A stretch of DNA of 64,000 nt from CAWACP01 sp963780655 (GTDB lineage: Bacteria > Acidobacteriota > Terriglobia > Bryobacterales > Bryobacteraceae): assembly GCA_963780655.1 (NCBI GenBank), contig CAWACP010000012.1:62001-126000 (forward strand), given 5' to 3'. Below are positions 37,308-46,031 of the stretch, one piece after another. Numbering within the stretch: position 1 is the stretch's first letter; each line of letters opens with the position of its first letter. A program made the position numbers and the translations under genes. Below the pieces are notes generated by a model. It had not been told where the DNA came from. It searched no databases and was given only the letters and a program-made list of their open reading frames with translations.

Positions 37308-39724
37308 ATGGCGACCATACTTCAGGACGTTCGAGTTGCTGTTCGCATGCTGCGTAAATCACCCAGCTTTACCATGGCTGCCGTTGTGACCCTGGCGTCT
37401 GCTATAGGCGCAAACGCCATGGTATTCGGCGCCTTAACGCGCTGATCCTGCGCCCGGTGAATGTGCCGCACGCGGAAACACTGTACGAGCTCGGCCGCAG
37501 AAATGGGGACAACGAGTCATATCCCAGCTATCTCGATCTGCGCGATCGCAACCGCAGTTTTGATGGCCTTGCGGCGAATGCGTTCTCGCAGGCAGGCCTC
37601 GATACGGGCGAAGGCCCTGTACGCGTGTGGGGCTATAACACGAGCGGCAATTACTTCGACGTGTTAGGACTTCAGCCGTACCTTGGCCGGTTCTTCCACG
37701 CCTCGGACGAGCATGGGCCGGACAGCGCTCCATATATCGTCCTCAGTTATGCGTGTTGGTACAGTCGTTTTCACGGCGACCGCGGCGTGGTGGGCCGCAA
37801 AGTACAGCTCGATAAGCGACCCTTCACCATCATCGGGGTTGCGCCGTCCGGGTTTCGCGGACTTCTGGTGGCTTTCTCGCCCGACTACTTCGCGCCAATG
37901 GTCATGGGAGGGCAGGATCTCCTCAAGGCGCGCGAAAACCGCTGGATTGACGAAGTTGTCGGCCACCTGCGGCCAGGCGTTACGCCGGCACAGGCCACCG
38001 CCGATCTGAACTCGATCGGCTCGTACCTGCGAACGACCTGGCCCAAACAGGAGAGCCAGGCGAAGTTCGCGTTAGGGCATCCTGGTCTGGGCGATCTGTT
38101 TAACGGCGCTATCCGTGGGTTTCTCACGGCATTGATGCTGCTGGCCGGACTGATTCTGCTGGCCGCGTGCGCCAATCTCGGCAGTCTGTTCGCGGCGCGC
38201 GCTGCCGACCGTTCGCGCGAAGTTGCGCTGCGTATCGCGCTCGGAGCGGGCCCCCTCCGCGTCTGGCGACAACTGCTGACCGAAGCCCTCGTAATCTCCC
38301 TCCTCGGAGGCGCTCTGGGACTCTGGGCCGGCATCATGCTCCTGTACGCGTTGAGCGCGTGGCAGCCGTTTGCTCCTGAGTTTCCGATGAATGTGCCGGT
38401 GACTCCGGATGCTCACGTTTATGTGGCCGCGCTGTTGCTGGCCGTGGCCAGCGCGTTTCTCTGCAGCGCAGCGCCGGTAAGACAGATACTGCGTACCGAT
38501 CCCAATGAGATCGTCAAATCAGGATCGCGGTCCACCGCGGCGCGGCGGATTACAGCCCGCGACATTCTGGTGGGCGTGCAAATCGCCATGTGTGCGGTGC
38601 TGGTGACTTCTTCCATCGTTGCCGTTCGCGGACTGATCCGGTCGCTTCACAGCAATTTAGGCGTCGAGCCGCATAACGCCATGCTGGTGCGCACGGACCT
38701 GGGAGCGGCCGGTTACGCCGGAGATCGAGTGCCGGCAATGCAGGAACATATGATCGAGGCGATCTCGGCCATTCCCGGGGTGACCGCCGTGGGGCTTGTG
38801 GGTGAGTATCCGCCGTTGCACATGGGATGGAATAATGCGCCTGTCTTTGCCGACAGCGCGTCCGACCTCAGACCTGCGAATGCCGCGGCGGATGCCGTCG
38901 TGTACAGCGTATCGGCGAACTACTTTCACGCAGCAGGCACGACGCTGTTGTCGGGGAGGATCTTTACCTCGCACGACGATAGAAACTCGCCGCGCGTCGC
39001 CATCGTGAATCGGGAGTTTGCGCGCAGGGTTTTCAGTTCCGAGACGCAGGCCACAGGGCGCTATTACAAAACGGCGGATGGAACGCGCATCCAGGTAGTG
39101 GGCGTTGTCGAACAGGGCAAATACACCGCTAACCTTGCTGAAAATCCACAGGCGGCCACGTTTGTCCCCATTCTGCAGTCCCCGTCTAACGACTCGTGGC
39201 TGGTGGTACGTTCGGCTCACGATCCGCGGCAACTGGCGGCGGCCATAAAGACTAAGCTGAGAGACCTGGATGCGGGGCTGCCGTCTTTCATCCAGACCTG
39301 GGATCAGGAGATGAGCGGAGCGCTTTTTGCTCCGCGCCTGGCGACGCTGTCGCTGGGGGTACTGGGCATGATGGGCGCCCTGCTGGCTCTGGTCGGAATC
39401 CTCGGAATGGCCGCTTACTCGGTGAGCAGGCGCCGGAAGGAACTGGGGATTCGCATGGCACTCGGCGCGCAACGCAGGGAGGTATTACAGGCCGCACTGG
39501 GGCGCGCGCTTAAGCTGCTGGCATTCGGCTCCGCCGCGGGGCTGTTGATCGGAGTGCTGGCGAGCCGGGTGCTGGCGTCCATTGTCTATCAGGCAACGCC
39601 TCGCGATCCTGTCGTTCTGGCCGCGGTTGTCCTGGCGATGGCAGTGCTCGGATTGCTCGCTGCGTGGATTCCGGCTCGACAGGCACTCGCTATTGACCCT
39701 ATGGCGCTGCTGCGGGAGGAGTGA
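37308..39724 (+). pseudogene. ADOP/MacB-type ABC permease split by a single frameshift
   Basis: The start ATG 37308 has GGAGGAG seven bases upstream. The first 46 codons (MATILQDVRVAVRMLRKSP..., TM1 ending GANAMVFGAL) stop at 37443-37445. Adding one base near 37433 restores NALILRPVNVPH and joins the 37446-39724 frame, giving about 805 residues. The joined protein has a MacB periplasmic core domain (GNYFDVLGLQPYLGRFF, VLSYACWYSRFHGD) and two FtsX halves (LLAACANLGSLFAARAADRSREVALRIALGAG; YSVSRRRKELGIRMALGAQ), the Acidobacterial duplicated orphan permease layout. No ATPase gene is adjacent. Either a real one-base deletion or an assembly error; everything downstream of the shift is intact. Confidence 0.85.
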
Positions 39725-39801
39725 AGCGGCAGCGCCGTATTCATGACCGACGCCACGCCGTGCCACACTGCCGTCCAGTGCACAAGCGTTGTGATCCCCG
39801 G

Positions 39802-39884
39802 GGGGCAGGCCATCGGTGTTTGTGGCCTGCCGGCGTGCTGTCAACAATCGTCTGGCAGACCACGAAGACGATGGTCTGCCCCAC
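39802..39884 (+). repeat. Two-hairpin interspersed repeat, copy 1
   Basis: Stem 1 is GGCAGGCCA/TGGCCTGCC (39804-39812 with 39823-39831); stem 2 is GGCAGACCA/TGGTCTGCC (39854-39862 with 39872-39880). The 35 bases 39802-39836 are identical to 44116-44150, and the linker TGTCAACAATCG is also shared. It lies between the ADOP and fucosidase genes. Confidence 0.85.
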
Positions 39885-39919
39885 CGGGAGCCGGCCGATC
39901 TGATACGCTGCCTTGGTAA

Positions 39920-41659
39920 ATGCGAATCTTCGCCGCAGTATCTCTGTCCTTCTGCTTTGCCGCGCGCATGGCCTGTGCCCAGCCCTCGCAGCCGCCGCTC
40001 TCCGGCGACGAGCGCACCCAATGGTTCCGTGACGCCAAGTTCGGCATGTTCATCCACTGGGGCGGATACTCCGTCATCGGCCGGCACGAGTGGGCGCGGC
40101 AGATGTTCCAGATCCCGCAGGCCGAATACGACACGTATGTGCGCCGCCTCAACCCGGTGAACTACGACCCGGATGCCTGGGTGAAACTGGCGAAGAACGC
40201 CGGCATGCGCTACATGGTGATCACGTCCAAACACCATGAAGGCTTCGATATGTTTCGGAGCCGCACCGGCGATTACGGCATCCGCATGACGCCGTACGAA
40301 GGCGATCCGCTGAAGATGCTGTCGGAGGCGGCGAAGCGGCAGGGTATCCGGCTCGGCTTTTATCACTCCATCATGGACTGGCATCATCCCGACTACGTCC
40401 CGAAGCGGCCCTGGGAATCGGAGCATCCCAATGCCGGCGGCAATCTCGATCGGTACATCGAGTACATGAAATCGCAGATTCGCGAGCTGCTCACCGGCTA
40501 TGGCGACGTCGCAGTGGTGTGGTTCGACGGCCAGTGGGAACACAGCAGCGCGGAGATGCACTCCGACGAAGTTTATGAGATGATCCGCGGCCTGCAGCCG
40601 AACACGCTCATCAACGATCGGCTTTTTAACGGTCCTTCAAAGTACCACGGCGATTTCGGCACGCCCGAGCAGTTCGTCCCCGCCACCGGCGTAACCGACG
40701 CATCTGGCAAGCCCGCGCTGTGGGAGTCGTGCGTCACCATCGGAAAAGAGAGCTGGGGCTATAACAAGTACGAGACCGAGTTCAAGACATCTCGCGATCT
40801 GATCCGCATGCTGATCGAGGCCGTGAGCAAAGGCGGCAACCTGCTGCTGAACGTCGGACCAACGCCGGATGGCCGCATCCAGGACGAGTTCGTGACGCGT
40901 CTGAACGCCATGGGCCGCTGGATGAAAGTGAATGGCGAGTCGATTTACGGGACCACGGCGAGCCCGTTCCCCCGTCTTCCGTTCTTCGGCCGCGCCACGG
41001 CAAAGAAGAATGTCGTCTATCTGCAGGTGTTCCAGTGGCCCGCGGACGGCCGCCTGCGCGTTCCGGGCCTGCGCAACCTCGTCCACTCGGCCAGATTGCT
41101 GACCGCCCCGGACGCGGATCTTCCGGTGCGCCGCGATGGAAACGAGTTGGTCATCGCTCTGCCCAAAGAAGCTCCCGACGAAGTGGCCAGCGTCATCGCG
41201 TTGACTCTCGACGGTCCGCCCGATCCGCTGCCGTGGTCCATCCGGCCCGACGACAAGGGCGTCATCAGCCTGGGCATGGAATCGGCCGAGATCGAGACGC
41301 GCTTCGAACAGCGCGCGAAACGGGACAACCTGCTGGGCCACGTCTTCCTGACCAACTGGACGCGCGCCGACGACGTGCCCTCATGGGAGGTGGAAGCGCC
41401 GCACGACGGCTTGTATCACGTGACGGTGTCCTATGGCGCCGAGAAGGAGCGGGCGGGTTCCGCGTTCACAGTAGTTGCGGGCGCCGCCAGTGTTTCGGGC
41501 AAGGTTCGTGACACTGGCGGCGATTATGTCTTCAAAACGGAGAACATCGGACAGCTGGAACTCAGGGCAGGGAAGCAGACCATACGCGTGAAGCCGGAGA
41601 TCCATGGCGAGCACCAGCCCATGACGCTCGAGCGGGTGGTGCTCACGCCCGCGGCATGA
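39920..41659 (+). CDS. Exported GH29 alpha-L-fucosidase
   Basis: 579 residues. Residues 1-20 are an export signal (MRIFAAVSLSFCFAARMACA). The GH29 barrel has WFRDAKFGMFIHWGGYSV, the active-site SKHHEGFDMF (105-112), GFYHSIMDWHHPDY and the nucleophile in VVWFDGQW (D203). The acid/base of GH29 is poorly conserved and cannot be assigned by eye. A C-terminal beta domain (about 350-450) and a further beta-sandwich (about 460-579) follow. It removes terminal alpha-L-fucose from exported or environmental glycans. The stop overlaps the downstream uracil-DNA glycosylase in ATGA, an odd pairing of functions. Confidence 0.93.
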   Translation: MRIFAAVSLSFCFAARMACAQPSQPPLSGDERTQWFRDAKFGMFIHWGGYSVIGRHEWARQMFQIPQAEYDTYVRRLNPVNYDPDAWVKLAKNAGMRYMVITSKHHEGFDMFRSRTGDYGIRMTPYEGDPLKMLSEAAKRQGIRLGFYHSIMDWHHPDYVPKRPWESEHPNAGGNLDRYIEYMKSQIRELLTGYGDVAVVWFDGQWEHSSAEMHSDEVYEMIRGLQPNTLINDRLFNGPSKYHGDFGTPEQFVPATGVTDASGKPALWESCVTIGKESWGYNKYETEFKTSRDLIRMLIEAVSKGGNLLLNVGPTPDGRIQDEFVTRLNAMGRWMKVNGESIYGTTASPFPRLPFFGRATAKKNVVYLQVFQWPADGRLRVPGLRNLVHSARLLTAPDADLPVRRDGNELVIALPKEAPDEVASVIALTLDGPPDPLPWSIRPDDKGVISLGMESAEIETRFEQRAKRDNLLGHVFLTNWTRADDVPSWEVEAPHDGLYHVTVSYGAEKERAGSAFTVVAGAASVSGKVRDTGGDYVFKTENIGQLELRAGKQTIRVKPEIHGEHQPMTLERVVLTPAA

Positions 41660-42357
41660 AGCCGGCAACGCTCGACGTGCTCAACCGGCGGATCACGGAG
41701 TGCACGCGCTGCCCGCGGCTGGTGGAGTATCGCGAGCGCGTCGCGCGCGAGAAGCGCCGTATGTACCGGGAGCACGATTACTGGGGCAGGCCGGTGCCGG
41801 GATTCGGCGACCCTGATGCGCGCATCCTGATTCTAGGACTCGCGCCCGCCGCGCATGGCGCGAATCGAACCGGCCGTATGTTCACGGGCGACCGGTCGGG
41901 CGATTTCCTTTACTCGGCGCTTTATTCCGTCGGCCTCGCGTCGCAGCCGGAGAGCATTCGGCGCGGCGACGGCCTCGAGCTGCGGGACGTCTACATCAGC
42001 GCGAGCGTCCGCTGTGCGCCGCCCGATAACAAGCCCACGCCGGAAGAGATCCGCAACTGCCGTCCGTGGCTGGAGGACGAACTGGACTTACTGAAGGCGG
42101 TCCGCGTTGTGGTGGCGCTCGGCCGCATCGCGTTCAATGATTACCTCGCGCTGCTGCACGTGCGCGCGGCATCGCTCCAATTTGCGCACAACCGCGTACA
42201 CCAGCTCGGCCCCGGACTGCCGGCGCTCATCAGCTCTTACCACCCGAGCCAGCAAAATACGCAAACCGGCAAGCTGACGATGCCGATGTTTCGAGAAGTG
42301 TTCGAGCAGGCCCTGCGTCTTAGTAGAACAGGCTTTCAGCCTGTGCTGAAAAAGTAA
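41656..42357 (+). CDS. Type 5 uracil-DNA glycosylase (UDGb)
   Basis: 233 residues. The [4Fe-4S] ligands are C16, C19, C120 and C135 (CTRC and VRCAPPDN...RNC). The type 5 motif A is GLAPAAHGANRTGRMFTGD (61-79), in which the usual catalytic Asp/Asn position is occupied by Ala, as expected for UDGb; motif B is SSYHPSQQNT with H196. It excises uracil and some deaminated bases from DNA. The last 12 codons (LSRTGFQPVLKK) are encoded by a palindromic repeat, so the natural C-terminus has been extended by repeat DNA. It is coupled to the fucosidase gene by ATGA. Confidence 0.93.
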   Translation: MKPATLDVLNRRITECTRCPRLVEYRERVAREKRRMYREHDYWGRPVPGFGDPDARILILGLAPAAHGANRTGRMFTGDRSGDFLYSALYSVGLASQPESIRRGDGLELRDVYISASVRCAPPDNKPTPEEIRNCRPWLEDELDLLKAVRVVVALGRIAFNDYLALLHVRAASLQFAHNRVHQLGPGLPALISSYHPSQQNTQTGKLTMPMFREVFEQALRLSRTGFQPVLKK

Positions 42358-42385
42358 CTGCGCAGGCTAAAGCCTACTCTACTGC
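42328..42385. repeat. Palindromic repeat of the GTAGAxCAGGCTTTCAGCCTG family
   Basis: ACAGGCT-TTC-AGCCTGT is a perfect hairpin at 42328-42344. It is followed by a second, inverted relative (GCAGGCTAAAGCCTACTCTACT, 42363-42385) that runs up to the stop of the convergent gene at 42379. The first hairpin lies inside the coding end of the glycosylase gene. Relatives: 35727-35743, 58816-58878 and about 63141-63153. Confidence 0.8.
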
Positions 42386-43479
42386 TCTCTCCGCAGGATC
42401 ATGCCCGTGTCCGTTGCCGCGAACCAGCGCCGGCCGGGCGTTGACGCCAGCGTGATCTTCCGGGCCACTGCGCGATAATCCACGCTTTCCACGTGGAGAT
42501 CGGCCAGGCTGGCGCCGCTGAGCATGCGAACGCGGCCCGGTATCGGAATATCCGCAAGCTTGCCGGGAATCTCGATGGACGCAGCCACCGCCGAGCCATC
42601 CGGCCCCGGCGCGATATCGGAGATCAGCGACCCGTTCGCGTGAAACACCACGTTGGCCGACCGCGTTGCCCAGTCCAGCCGCGTAATGTCCGAGAACACA
42701 TCCGTGGGCGCCGCTGGTCCGAAAACAAACCACGCTGTCTGCGGCGTTGGGAATGCCGCGGCGAGAATTGTCTGATGCCGCCCCAGCATCTGCCTCGCCC
42801 ACGTGGCCCCGCCATCGTCGGTCTGAAAGGCAATGATCACGGCCGCCGGATTCCGCAGCCGCGCAACTCCGGGACGCAGCCACGCATTCTCCTCAGGCCG
42901 GCCATTCGGCGTAGCCTCGCCTACCGCGACGCCGTGCTTTGGATCGCTGAAGTGGATGTATTCGAACGTCACCGGACCGAGCTCCGCCGGACTTTTCGCA
43001 GCTTCCGTGACATTGCGCCAGCGTGCGCCGCCGTCGTCGGTATCGCGGAATATTCCGCCGCCGACAACCCATCCTTGTAGCGGACTCACGAACCACACGC
43101 GCAGCAGGTTCTTCTCGGAGTGCAGCTTCTTCCAGGTTGCGCCGGCATCGCGGGTGTGCCAGAGTCCTTTATCGGTGACCATCCAGCCGAGCGAGTCATT
43201 CAGGAAGAACAGGGACAGCGGGGCCTCTTCGAGGGGAACATCGGTCCAGTGTTCGCCGCCATCGCTGGTGACAACGGAGTGCGGACGCAGTCTGCCTTCC
43301 TGCTCTTCGATAGCGCCGGCGGCCACGCAACGCTGCTCGGAAGGGCAGGCGATATCGGCAATATTGAAGGTCTGCCCGACCTTATCGTAGAAGTAAGCCA
43401 TCCGCCAGGTCTCTTTTGGACCCGCCGCCTCGACCGCCAGCGCGCAGCCGGCCAGAAGGGTGAGAGAGCGAAGCTTCAT
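42379..43479 (-). CDS. Exported Ycf48/BNR-type beta-propeller protein
   Basis: 366 residues with an export signal (MKLRSLTLLAGCALAVEA). Repeats of the form VTSDGGEHWTDVP, HTRDAGATWKKLHS, DTDDGGARWRNVT and QTDDGGATWARQML alternate with GWMVTD, GWVVGGG and AWFVFG strands. This is the signature of Ycf48-like/photosystem-assembly or BNR propellers, which in non-photosynthetic bacteria are exported proteins of unknown role. The start is in ATGA overlap with the GAF gene, so the two are co-translated. Confidence 0.85.
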   Translation of the reverse strand: MKLRSLTLLAGCALAVEAAGPKETWRMAYFYDKVGQTFNIADIACPSEQRCVAAGAIEEQEGRLRPHSVVTSDGGEHWTDVPLEEAPLSLFFLNDSLGWMVTDKGLWHTRDAGATWKKLHSEKNLLRVWFVSPLQGWVVGGGIFRDTDDGGARWRNVTEAAKSPAELGPVTFEYIHFSDPKHGVAVGEATPNGRPEENAWLRPGVARLRNPAAVIIAFQTDDGGATWARQMLGRHQTILAAAFPTPQTAWFVFGPAAPTDVFSDITRLDWATRSANVVFHANGSLISDIAPGPDGSAVAASIEIPGKLADIPIPGRVRMLSGASLADLHVESVDYRAVARKITLASTPGRRWFAATDTGMILRREQ

Positions 43480-44069
43480 CAGTTCTTCGACGTGACCGGA
43501 TCCGGAACGGCCAACTCCGGCCGCACGTTCTCGCCGGCCGCCGCCCGAGCCAGTTCGAGCAGACAGCCCACCTGCTCGCCAACGGTGGTGAGCGTCTCCA
43601 TCTCGCTGCCGTCGTGGGGGTGCGGGTCGCGGTGCTGCACGTTGATCACGCCTACGACGCGCTGGCGGAAGACGATAGGAGCTGACAGGAAAGCCTCGAA
43701 CGTGTCCTCCGGCAATTCGCTGAACAGCTTGAAACGCGGATCGTGATAAGCCTCGCGCGAGATGGCCAGCAAGCGCCGCTCGCGCGCAACCCAGCCGGTG
43801 AGACCTTCACTCAACTTCAGCCGGAGTTTGCCGATGGACTGCGGATGGGGGTTGTTAGAGGCAGCCAGCACCAGTTCGTTGTTCTCCAGCAGATAAAGCA
43901 GGCAGGAGTCGCATTCCATGAACTCGGCCACAAGCTGAACAATGTCGTTCAGCGCTTGTTTCGTTTCCGGACCGCGAGCCAGAAACCTGCTGATCTGCTG
44001 CAGCAGCCGCATTTGATGCTCCTGGCGCGCAATGCGCTGCTCCAGTTCCTTAAGCCGGGACACGACCAA
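43479..44069 (-). CDS. GAF-domain protein
   Basis: 196 residues from TTG 44069; GTG 44063 is an alternative start. Residues 1-35 form a short coiled coil (LKELEQRIARQEHQMRLLQQ). Residues 38-180 are a single GAF domain: ALNDIVQLVAEFMECDSCLLYLLENNELVLAAS, GLTGWVARERRLLAISREAYHDPRF, FLSAPIVFRQRVVGVINVQH. No output domain is attached, so it would act as a sensor through a partner. It has a Cys pair-like position (ECDSC) that could bind a ligand or metal, but this is speculative. Confidence 0.88.
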   Translation of the reverse strand: MVVSRLKELEQRIARQEHQMRLLQQISRFLARGPETKQALNDIVQLVAEFMECDSCLLYLLENNELVLAASNNPHPQSIGKLRLKLSEGLTGWVARERRLLAISREAYHDPRFKLFSELPEDTFEAFLSAPIVFRQRVVGVINVQHRDPHPHDGSEMETLTTVGEQVGCLLELARAAAGENVRPELAVPDPVTSKN

Positions 44070-44115
44070 TTATTATCCCACTCCCTCCACATGCGCCACC
44101 GGCGGGCGGCCCCGT

Positions 44116-44193
44116 GGGGCAGGCCATCGGTGTTTGTGGCCTGCCGGCGTCGTGTCAACAATCGCAGACGACAAAAGGCGATCGTCTGCGCCA
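44116..44193 (+). repeat. Two-hairpin interspersed repeat, copy 2
   Basis: The 35 bases 44116-44150 are identical to 39802-39836. Stem 1 is conserved exactly; stem 2 is GCAGACGA/TCGTCTGC (44164-44171 with 44182-44189), which differs from copy 1 on both arms so that pairing is kept. It is located between the GAF gene (divergent) and the HbpS-like gene. Confidence 0.85.
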
Positions 44194-44227
44194 CGCGGAC
44201 GATCAGGGTGGTGGTCCTCCGGGGGAT

Positions 44228-44695
44228 TTAACGGAGCGCCTCGATGCCGGCCCGGGCAATCGCTTCGTCTATCTCCGATGCCGCCCCGCTGGCGGCAATC
44301 CCCCCAATGACGTAGCCATCCACTTTGATCGGCAGCCCGCCCTGGTTCGGGAACGAGTCCGGGAACGCCAGAATCTGCATGTTGCCAGCCTTCAGCTCGT
44401 CGGCGGCGCGTGCCGACGGACTCCCGTACGACGCGGCCTGGCGAGCCTTCCTTTGCGCGAACTGGATGGTGTTCAGCGCGGCTCCGTCGGCCTTCTGAAA
44501 GAACAGCAGGTTGCCGCTCTCGTCGACCACGCAGAGACTCACCTGCACGTGCCGCTTGTCGGCTTCCACCTCGGCGGCGGCCACCATTGTCTTGATGGCG
44601 GCGAGGTTGAGCCACTTCTTCGAGGGAAGGTCCGCGGAAGGCGCGCCGGCCGCCGCGATCAGGAGTGACGCAATCATTCTGAGCATCCGGATCAT
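44228..44695 (-). CDS. Exported HbpS/GlcG-like (DUF336) protein
   Basis: 155 residues from ATG 44695, which begins an export signal (MIRMLRMIASLLIAAAG). The rest is a DUF336/HbpS-like domain: KTMVAAAEVEADKRHVQVSLCVVDESGNLLFF, GAALNTIQFAQRKARQAASY, QGGLPIKVDGYVIGGIAASGA and DEAIARAGIEAL. Family members bind haem or corrinoids or act in glycolate or propanediol use; the actual ligand here is unknown. It is divergent from the OmpA-like gene, with 56 bp between starts. A diverged 48-bp piece of its 5' region recurs at 49096-49143. Confidence 0.88.
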   Translation of the reverse strand: MIRMLRMIASLLIAAAGAPSADLPSKKWLNLAAIKTMVAAAEVEADKRHVQVSLCVVDESGNLLFFQKADGAALNTIQFAQRKARQAASYGSPSARAADELKAGNMQILAFPDSFPNQGGLPIKVDGYVIGGIAASGAASEIDEAIARAGIEALR

Positions 44696-44751
44696 GCTAT
44701 CAGTTCTCGGACAAGCGCACGTTTGATGTAGAATTGCAGCGTCTCGCATAA

Positions 44752-45975
44752 ATGTTCTCCACCTGTTCACCGACGAAGGGCCTCAGCCTTGCCGCGCTGT
44801 TGTGCCTGCTGACTGCAATACCGGCCACGGGACAATGGGCGCCGAGTCCACCGCCCGAACTCTCCTTTCTCTCGACCATTCTCAAAGTCAGGAAGAACAT
44901 TCCCTACGAGATCTGGGGCGAAGTAAAGTACCCCAAAGGGGACGGTCCATACAAACAGGGCAAGCACTGGTTCATCCTGGCCGAAACCGCGCACGGCAGC
45001 GATCCGGTGACGGAATGGAACAAGATCAAGTCGGCGTTCCCGCAGAACGGCTGGACGATCGTCAAGGAGTATCGCACGGGCGGATTGCTGGAGGTGCTGC
45101 AATACGCGAAGAATGGCGTGCAGGCCTGGGCCAACGTGGATACCGACGGCTCGCCGCTCATCTTTCGTCTGGACGTGATCGAAATCTCTCCGCTGCCTTT
45201 TACACTGACGCTCGCCGCGCCTGCCGCGACGCCCGAGAAGATCGCGACCGATAAGGGAGACTTTCCGTATCTGCCGCCGCTCCCCGGATCGAAGTTTCAT
45301 GGCGGCGGCTGGGACAACACGCCTTACCAGGTGCAGCCGGCGGGGGCACAACAGGCGGAAATCGTAGCGAACGGAACGCTCTATCGGAACTACGATTTTC
45401 CCGATTTTTCGAACGCGCTGCTGACCGCGGCGTATCGCGACGCGCTCACCAAAGGCGGCTGGGCGATTGTGCAGGAAGGGTCCAGCGTCATTCGGACTCA
45501 TTACGCGCAAAGGGGCCGGAACATCTGGGCCATGGTAGGGCCGAATGGCCCCGCCGGGTACACCATCAATGTGGCAGACGCGGGGGCGGTGGACCTGAGG
45601 GCAAACCTGGCGAAGGCTTGCCACGTCGCGCTTTACGGCGTGTTGTTCGACTTCAACAAATCGACGTTGCAGCCGGCTTCCGACGCGGCGCTGCAACCGG
45701 CGGCGAAGATCATGGCGGCGGATAAGACGCTGAAGCTGGAGGTGCAGGGTCACACCGACAACGTTGGCAACGACGCGTACAACCAAACGCTCTCTGAAGC
45801 GCGGGCGAGGGCGGTGGTCACGTGGCTCACGCAACACGGCGTCGCACCGGACCGCCTCACGGCCAGGGGCTACGGCAAGACCCAACCCGTCGCCGACAAT
45901 GGCAGCGACGAAGGGCGCGCAAAGAATCGCCGGGTCGAAATTGCCGATCCTGGATGCTCCCCTAAAGGCAGTTAG
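44752..45975 (+). CDS. OmpA-family outer membrane/peptidoglycan-binding protein
   Basis: 407 residues. Export signal at 1-27 (LAALLCLLTAIPATG). Residues 30-290 have two similar beta-rich halves (NGWTIVKEYRTGGLLEVLQYAKNGVQAWANV; GGWAIVQEGSSVIRTHYAQRGRNIWAMV), suggesting an internal duplication. Residues 295-400 are an OmpA C-like domain: VLFDFNKSTLQPAS, LKLEVQGHTDNVGNDAYNQTLSEARA and RLTARGYGKTQPVADN with a closing KNRRVEI. It probably links the outer membrane to peptidoglycan. It is monocistronic as far as visible. Confidence 0.92.
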   Translation: MFSTCSPTKGLSLAALLCLLTAIPATGQWAPSPPPELSFLSTILKVRKNIPYEIWGEVKYPKGDGPYKQGKHWFILAETAHGSDPVTEWNKIKSAFPQNGWTIVKEYRTGGLLEVLQYAKNGVQAWANVDTDGSPLIFRLDVIEISPLPFTLTLAAPAATPEKIATDKGDFPYLPPLPGSKFHGGGWDNTPYQVQPAGAQQAEIVANGTLYRNYDFPDFSNALLTAAYRDALTKGGWAIVQEGSSVIRTHYAQRGRNIWAMVGPNGPAGYTINVADAGAVDLRANLAKACHVALYGVLFDFNKSTLQPASDAALQPAAKIMAADKTLKLEVQGHTDNVGNDAYNQTLSEARARAVVTWLTQHGVAPDRLTARGYGKTQPVADNGSDEGRAKNRRVEIADPGCSPKGS

Positions 45976-46031
45976 AATCGGCGCGGGTCATCTGCGAGTT
46001 GCCAGCGTTTTCGGCGCATCCACTTGCGTGC

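Noticed and set aside
37430..37450. Programmed -1 frameshifting in the ADOP permease
   Set aside because: No canonical slippery heptamer or downstream structure is evident, and ADOP genes are not known to use it; a simple one-base loss is the simpler reading.
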